Shown here: one piece after another, positions 24,047 to 26,405 of the stretch | How positions within the stretch are numbered: the first letter of the stretch is position 1 | Layout of the letters: each line of letters begins with the position of its first letter | NCBI GenBank assembly: GCA_045576675.1 | Contig: JAZNGX010000145.1 | Coordinates: forward strand, 1-26,405 | From: JAZNGX01 sp045576675 | GTDB lineage: Bacteria; Bacillota; Clostridia; Monoglobales; Firm-18 | Reading direction: 5' to 3' | DNA length: 26,405 nucleotides | The notes under the pieces: generated by a model | What the model was told of the DNA's origin: nothing | The model's database searches: none | What the model saw: only the letters and a program-made list of their open reading frames with translations | Made by a program: the position numbers and the translations under genes

Positions 24047-25788
24047 CTTCTCATGCCTCCGGGCATTCCACCTGACATTCCGCCCATACCACCTGGCATA
24101 CCCATTCCACCGGGTCTCATCATATTCATCTGACCTGCAATATCTGTTGTTGGAGTTACATAAACAACATCACCTTCAGACAGACCTGATATAACCTCTA
24201 TGTTATTGTCATCATTTATACCAAGCTCAACTTTTACAGCTTTGAAGCCATCAGGCATATTGGGATTTTTCATCATTGGAAGTTCTTTGCCGTCAGGGCC
24301 TTTTATTGGCTCCTGTTCAACCTTTGCAGCTTTGGAATCATCCTTAACGAATACCATATTTCCACGCTGAACAGCTGATACAGGAACTGTCAAAACATTT
24401 TCCTTAGACTCAACAACAATATTCGCACTGACGTTCATACCGGGAATGATATTCTCGGGATTTTCGATTACAATTGTAACAGGATATGATGTAACACCGT
24501 TTGTTGACGTTCCAATTAAGCTTATATAGTCAACATAGCCCTTGTATGGAACATCTTCAATTGCATCAACAGATATATTAACCTCCTGACCAACCTTGAT
24601 TTTTGAAACATCAAGCTCGTCTACACTCATTTCAAATAGCAGTCTTGACATATCAGCAATTACCGCCATCGTATTAGAACTGTTATTGGATGAATTATCA
24701 AGATTGTCACCTGCTTTTGCATTTTTTTGCAAAACAGTCCCTGAAATTGGGGCTTTAATATTATAGTTTTCAAGATTATCATACTGATTTTCAAGAGAAA
24801 GCTGTGCATCTTTAAGTGAATTTGCTCGTTGCTTTACTGCTTTAGTAACTGATTCGCTGGTTATATTCGCAACAACACCATTCATATCCACCTTATCACC
24901 AACTGAAATCAGCAATTCTGAAAGCTTGCCTCCAACTTCGCTTACAATCGTTTCTGTTGCGTTGTATGTAAACGTTCCCGCGTCGTTACTTGCAACATTA
25001 CCTGCTATAACTGTTGCAGTGTCACCATCTTTTATAGAACCGGGATTTGAAACTGTAATTTCTATATTTTTAACCGCAACTCCGTAGCTGTTGATAATTT
25101 CACCTGTTGTGATTTTCTGTACAGTTCCGGTTGTTTCAAAAAACGAATTATCAAGCTTAACCATAACTGATTGACCGACATAAAGCTGTTCAGCATCCTC
25201 AGATATAAACGGAATTGTAAGTAACATTGTATCACGGTCAATTACATCTGCGATTCGTGTATTAGAAGAAATATTGTCTCCTTTTTTTACGTAAACGTTA
25301 GTTACAGTTCCCGATATTGGTGATTTAACGTTTAAGTTTTCAACATCTTCAAGTGCAGAACGATAATCATCCTGTGCATTTTCAAGAGAAAGCTGTGATT
25401 TTGAAATGTTGTTCTCAATATCAGCAGTATCTATTGAATAGAGTAACGCATCTTTTTCAACAACATCACCCTCCTGAAAATAATCAGCAATTATTTCACC
25501 TTTAACCAAAGATGTTATTTCATATTGTTCGTTGGCTTCAACGGTACCCGTACCGCTGATAACAACGCTCACGTTACCTTTTCTTGCTGTTGCAGTTCTT
25601 ATAATCTCTTCTTTTGCACCATTTTTGGCTTTGCTTGCTGCAAATATTCCTGCAATTATACAAACAATAAGTACAACAGCGATAATAATGATTTTCTTTT
25701 TGTGTTTTTTTAGCTTTTTCTTATCCTTTACTGTATCAAGCATTGGTTTTAGCTTGTCTGTTAATTTGTCTTTTACAGTTTCTGACAT
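24043..25788 (-). CDS. Efflux membrane-fusion (HlyD/MacA-like) adaptor with duplicated core
   Basis: A 581-residue adaptor with a short basic N-terminus, one membrane anchor (about 33-51) and an outer region. It carries two lipoyl-type half-motif sets: EITSLVKGEIIADYFQEGDVV (90-110) with SPISGTV (156-162), and TIVSEVGGKLSELLISVGDKV (280-300) with APISGTV (346-352). Both pairs are exactly 190 residues apart, each followed by a beta-barrel-like segment, so the MacA core is duplicated in tandem. It ends with a beta-domain (about 460-555) and a Met/Gly/Pro-rich tail (555-581). Typical MacA adaptors are about 350-420 residues. A frame-opening ATG at 25809 lies upstream of the ribosome binding site; the ATG at 25788, six bases after AGGAGGT, is the start. 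First gene of the efflux unit. Confidence 0.9.
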   Translation of the reverse strand: MSETVKDKLTDKLKPMLDTVKDKKKLKKHKKKIIIIAVVLIVCIIAGIFAASKAKNGAKEEIIRTATARKGNVSVVISGTGTVEANEQYEITSLVKGEIIADYFQEGDVVEKDALLYSIDTADIENNISKSQLSLENAQDDYRSALEDVENLNVKSPISGTVTNVYVKKGDNISSNTRIADVIDRDTMLLTIPFISEDAEQLYVGQSVMVKLDNSFFETTGTVQKITTGEIINSYGVAVKNIEITVSNPGSIKDGDTATVIAGNVASNDAGTFTYNATETIVSEVGGKLSELLISVGDKVDMNGVVANITSESVTKAVKQRANSLKDAQLSLENQYDNLENYNIKAPISGTVLQKNAKAGDNLDNSSNNSSNTMAVIADMSRLLFEMSVDELDVSKIKVGQEVNISVDAIEDVPYKGYVDYISLIGTSTNGVTSYPVTIVIENPENIIPGMNVSANIVVESKENVLTVPVSAVQRGNMVFVKDDSKAAKVEQEPIKGPDGKELPMMKNPNMPDGFKAVKVELGINDDNNIEVISGLSEGDVVYVTPTTDIAGQMNMMRPGGMGMPGGMGGMSGGMPGGMRR

Positions 25789-25797
25789 AAAAAAACC

Positions 25798-25827
25798 TCC
25801 TATAATCATGATAGCATGATTATAGGA
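25798..25827. repeat. Perfect 13-bp inverted repeat over promoter and ribosome binding site
   Basis: Arms TCCTATAATCATG (25798-25810) and CATGATTATAGGA (25815-25827) surround a four-base centre ATAG. On the minus strand the upstream arm contains the -10 TATAAT and the downstream arm contains the AGGA of the adaptor's AGGAGG ribosome binding site. In DNA it is an operator-like palindrome; in RNA from a start upstream of it, it would form a hairpin masking the ribosome binding site. An RNA starting at the predicted site would begin in the loop and could not form it. Confidence 0.85.
25819..25824 (-). promoter_or_regulatory. -10 element for the efflux/SLH/two-component unit
   Basis: Perfect TATAAT on the minus strand, 30 bases upstream of the adaptor ATG. 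The position 17 bases upstream (25842-25847) reads AAGTTC, a poor -35, and falls in the direct repeat at 25838-25855. A weak -35 covered by an activator site is typical of promoters that need a response regulator. A second -10-like TATATT lies at 25829-25834. Confidence 0.5.
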
Positions 25828-25837
25828 TAATATAGTA

Positions 25838-25855
25838 ATGTGAACTTTATGTGAA
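25838..25855 (-). promoter_or_regulatory. Candidate OmpR/PhoB-type response regulator binding site
   Basis: Minus strand reads TTCACATAAAGTTCACAT: two identical 7-bp repeats TTCACAT with a four-base spacer, repeat period 11 bp. It also fits the TTnACA-N5-TTnACA shape of PhoP boxes in Bacillus. It lies over the -35 region of the efflux unit, whose own response regulator is of this family. Binding is inferred, not shown. Confidence 0.6.
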
Positions 25856-25869
25856 TGTTTGATAAAAAA

Positions 25870-26405
25870 TTAATTAAATATTTTTTTCAAATATTCACCT
25901 GTATATGATTTTTTGCTTTTGGAAACTTCTTCAGGTGTACCCTGAGCAACAATGGTTCCTCCTGCATCACCGCCGTCAGGTCCGAGGTCTATGATATGGT
26001 CAGCCACTTTTATCACATCAAGATTGTGTTCAATTACCACAACCGTGTTACCTGAGTCAACAAGCTGCTGTAACACTTCAATAAGTTTGTGAACATCAGC
26101 AACGTGCAAACCTGTTGTAGGCTCGTCAAGTATATATATAGTTTTACCTGTGCTTCTTCTGCTAAGCTCTGTTGCAAGCTTAACACGCTGTGCCTCACCA
26201 CCTGAAAGTGTTGTTGAAGGCTGCCCAATTTTGATATAACCAAGTCCTACACTTTGTAAGGTCTGAAGCTTACGGCTGATTTTGGAATGATTTTCAAAAA
26301 ACTCAACGCCTTCATCAACAGTCATTTCAAGAATATCGTTAATGTTTTTACCTTTATAATGAACACTTAAGGTCTCTCTGTTGTATCTCTTACCCTTACA
26401 AACCT
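25870..26405 (-). CDS. uvrA: Excinuclease ABC subunit A (C-terminal part only)
   Basis: The last 178 codons of uvrA; the gene runs past base 26405. The frame is open to the window end and reads VCKGKRYNRETLSVHYKGKN, the region just after the C-terminal zinc finger, then MTVDEGVEFF, the ABC signature LSGGEAQRVKLATEL, Walker B YILDEPTTGLH, and DHIIDLGPDGGDAGGTIVAQG, all diagnostic of UvrA. It recognises bulky DNA damage with UvrB in nucleotide excision repair. It ends 81 bases before the adaptor start; I see no convincing terminator in that gap, only AT-rich sequence, so some read-through into the efflux unit is possible. Confidence 0.97.
   Translation of the reverse strand, partial: VCKGKRYNRETLSVHYKGKNINDILEMTVDEGVEFFENHSKISRKLQTLQSVGLGYIKIGQPSTTLSGGEAQRVKLATELSRRSTGKTIYILDEPTTGLHVADVHKLIEVLQQLVDSGNTVVVIEHNLDVIKVADHIIDLGPDGGDAGGTIVAQGTPEEVSKSKKSYTGEYLKKIFN

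Noticed and set aside
1..26405. Mobile element, prophage or CRISPR in the window
   Set aside because: No transposase, integrase, phage gene, repeat-spacer array or att-like duplication is visible; the gene content is core-genome type.

Overview
The window comes from a low-GC Gram-positive bacterium, most likely an uncultured or gut-type member of the Clostridia (Bacillota). The evidence is the MurT/GatD lipid II amidation pair, IreB, the glmU-prs-pth gene order, DUF6062 and DUF4330 proteins, an S-layer-homology (SLH) protein, AAAGGA/GGAGG ribosome binding sites with frequent TTG starts, and AT-rich promoters. It is compact, with 26 genes (two cut by the window ends), no gap above 300 bases, and no RNA gene, insertion sequence, phage gene or CRISPR array visible. 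All genes except two (DUF6062 and trxA) lie on the minus strand.

Layout, left to right. 1-311: N-terminus of tex. 356-3004: glmU-prs-pth, transcribed leftward and ending in a terminator just before tex. 3082-3885: ogg (8-oxoguanine glycosylase), divergent from a plus-strand DUF6062 gene (3958-4683). 4680-6712: murT-gatD with its own promoter. 6834-16103: a tight nine-gene unit running leftward from a strong promoter at 16148-16176 to a terminator at 6798-6832: pheS, pheT, ireB, murJ, a Wzy/O-antigen-ligase-like protein, a GT4 glycosyltransferase, two DUF4330 paralogues and an ECF S-component. 16182-17294: rodA, divergent from trxA (17403-17714). 17748-25788: a six-gene unit running leftward: membrane-fusion adaptor, ABC ATPase, FtsX/MacB-type permease, SLH protein, OmpR-type response regulator and sensor kinase, ending in a bidirectional terminator shared with trxA. 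25870-26405: C-terminus of uvrA.

Much of the window serves the cell envelope: GlmU (UDP-GlcNAc), MurT/GatD (lipid II amidation), MurJ (lipid II flipping), RodA (glycan polymerisation), IreB (envelope-stress signalling), a polymer ligase/polymerase with a glycosyltransferase, and the efflux/SLH/two-component unit. The most interesting candidate system is this last unit. Its promoter region carries two perfect 7-bp direct repeats 11 bp apart, the arrangement expected for an OmpR/PhoB-family dimer, followed by a perfect 13-bp inverted repeat that covers the -10 element and part of the ribosome binding site. This suggests an autoregulated export module with a wall-bound SLH partner. Other oddities are a GlmU whose uridyltransferase half has lost its nucleotide-binding loop and metal-binding Asp, an adaptor with an in-register 190-residue tandem duplication and a Met/Gly-rich tail, and the fusion of pheST with wall-polymer genes in one transcription unit.
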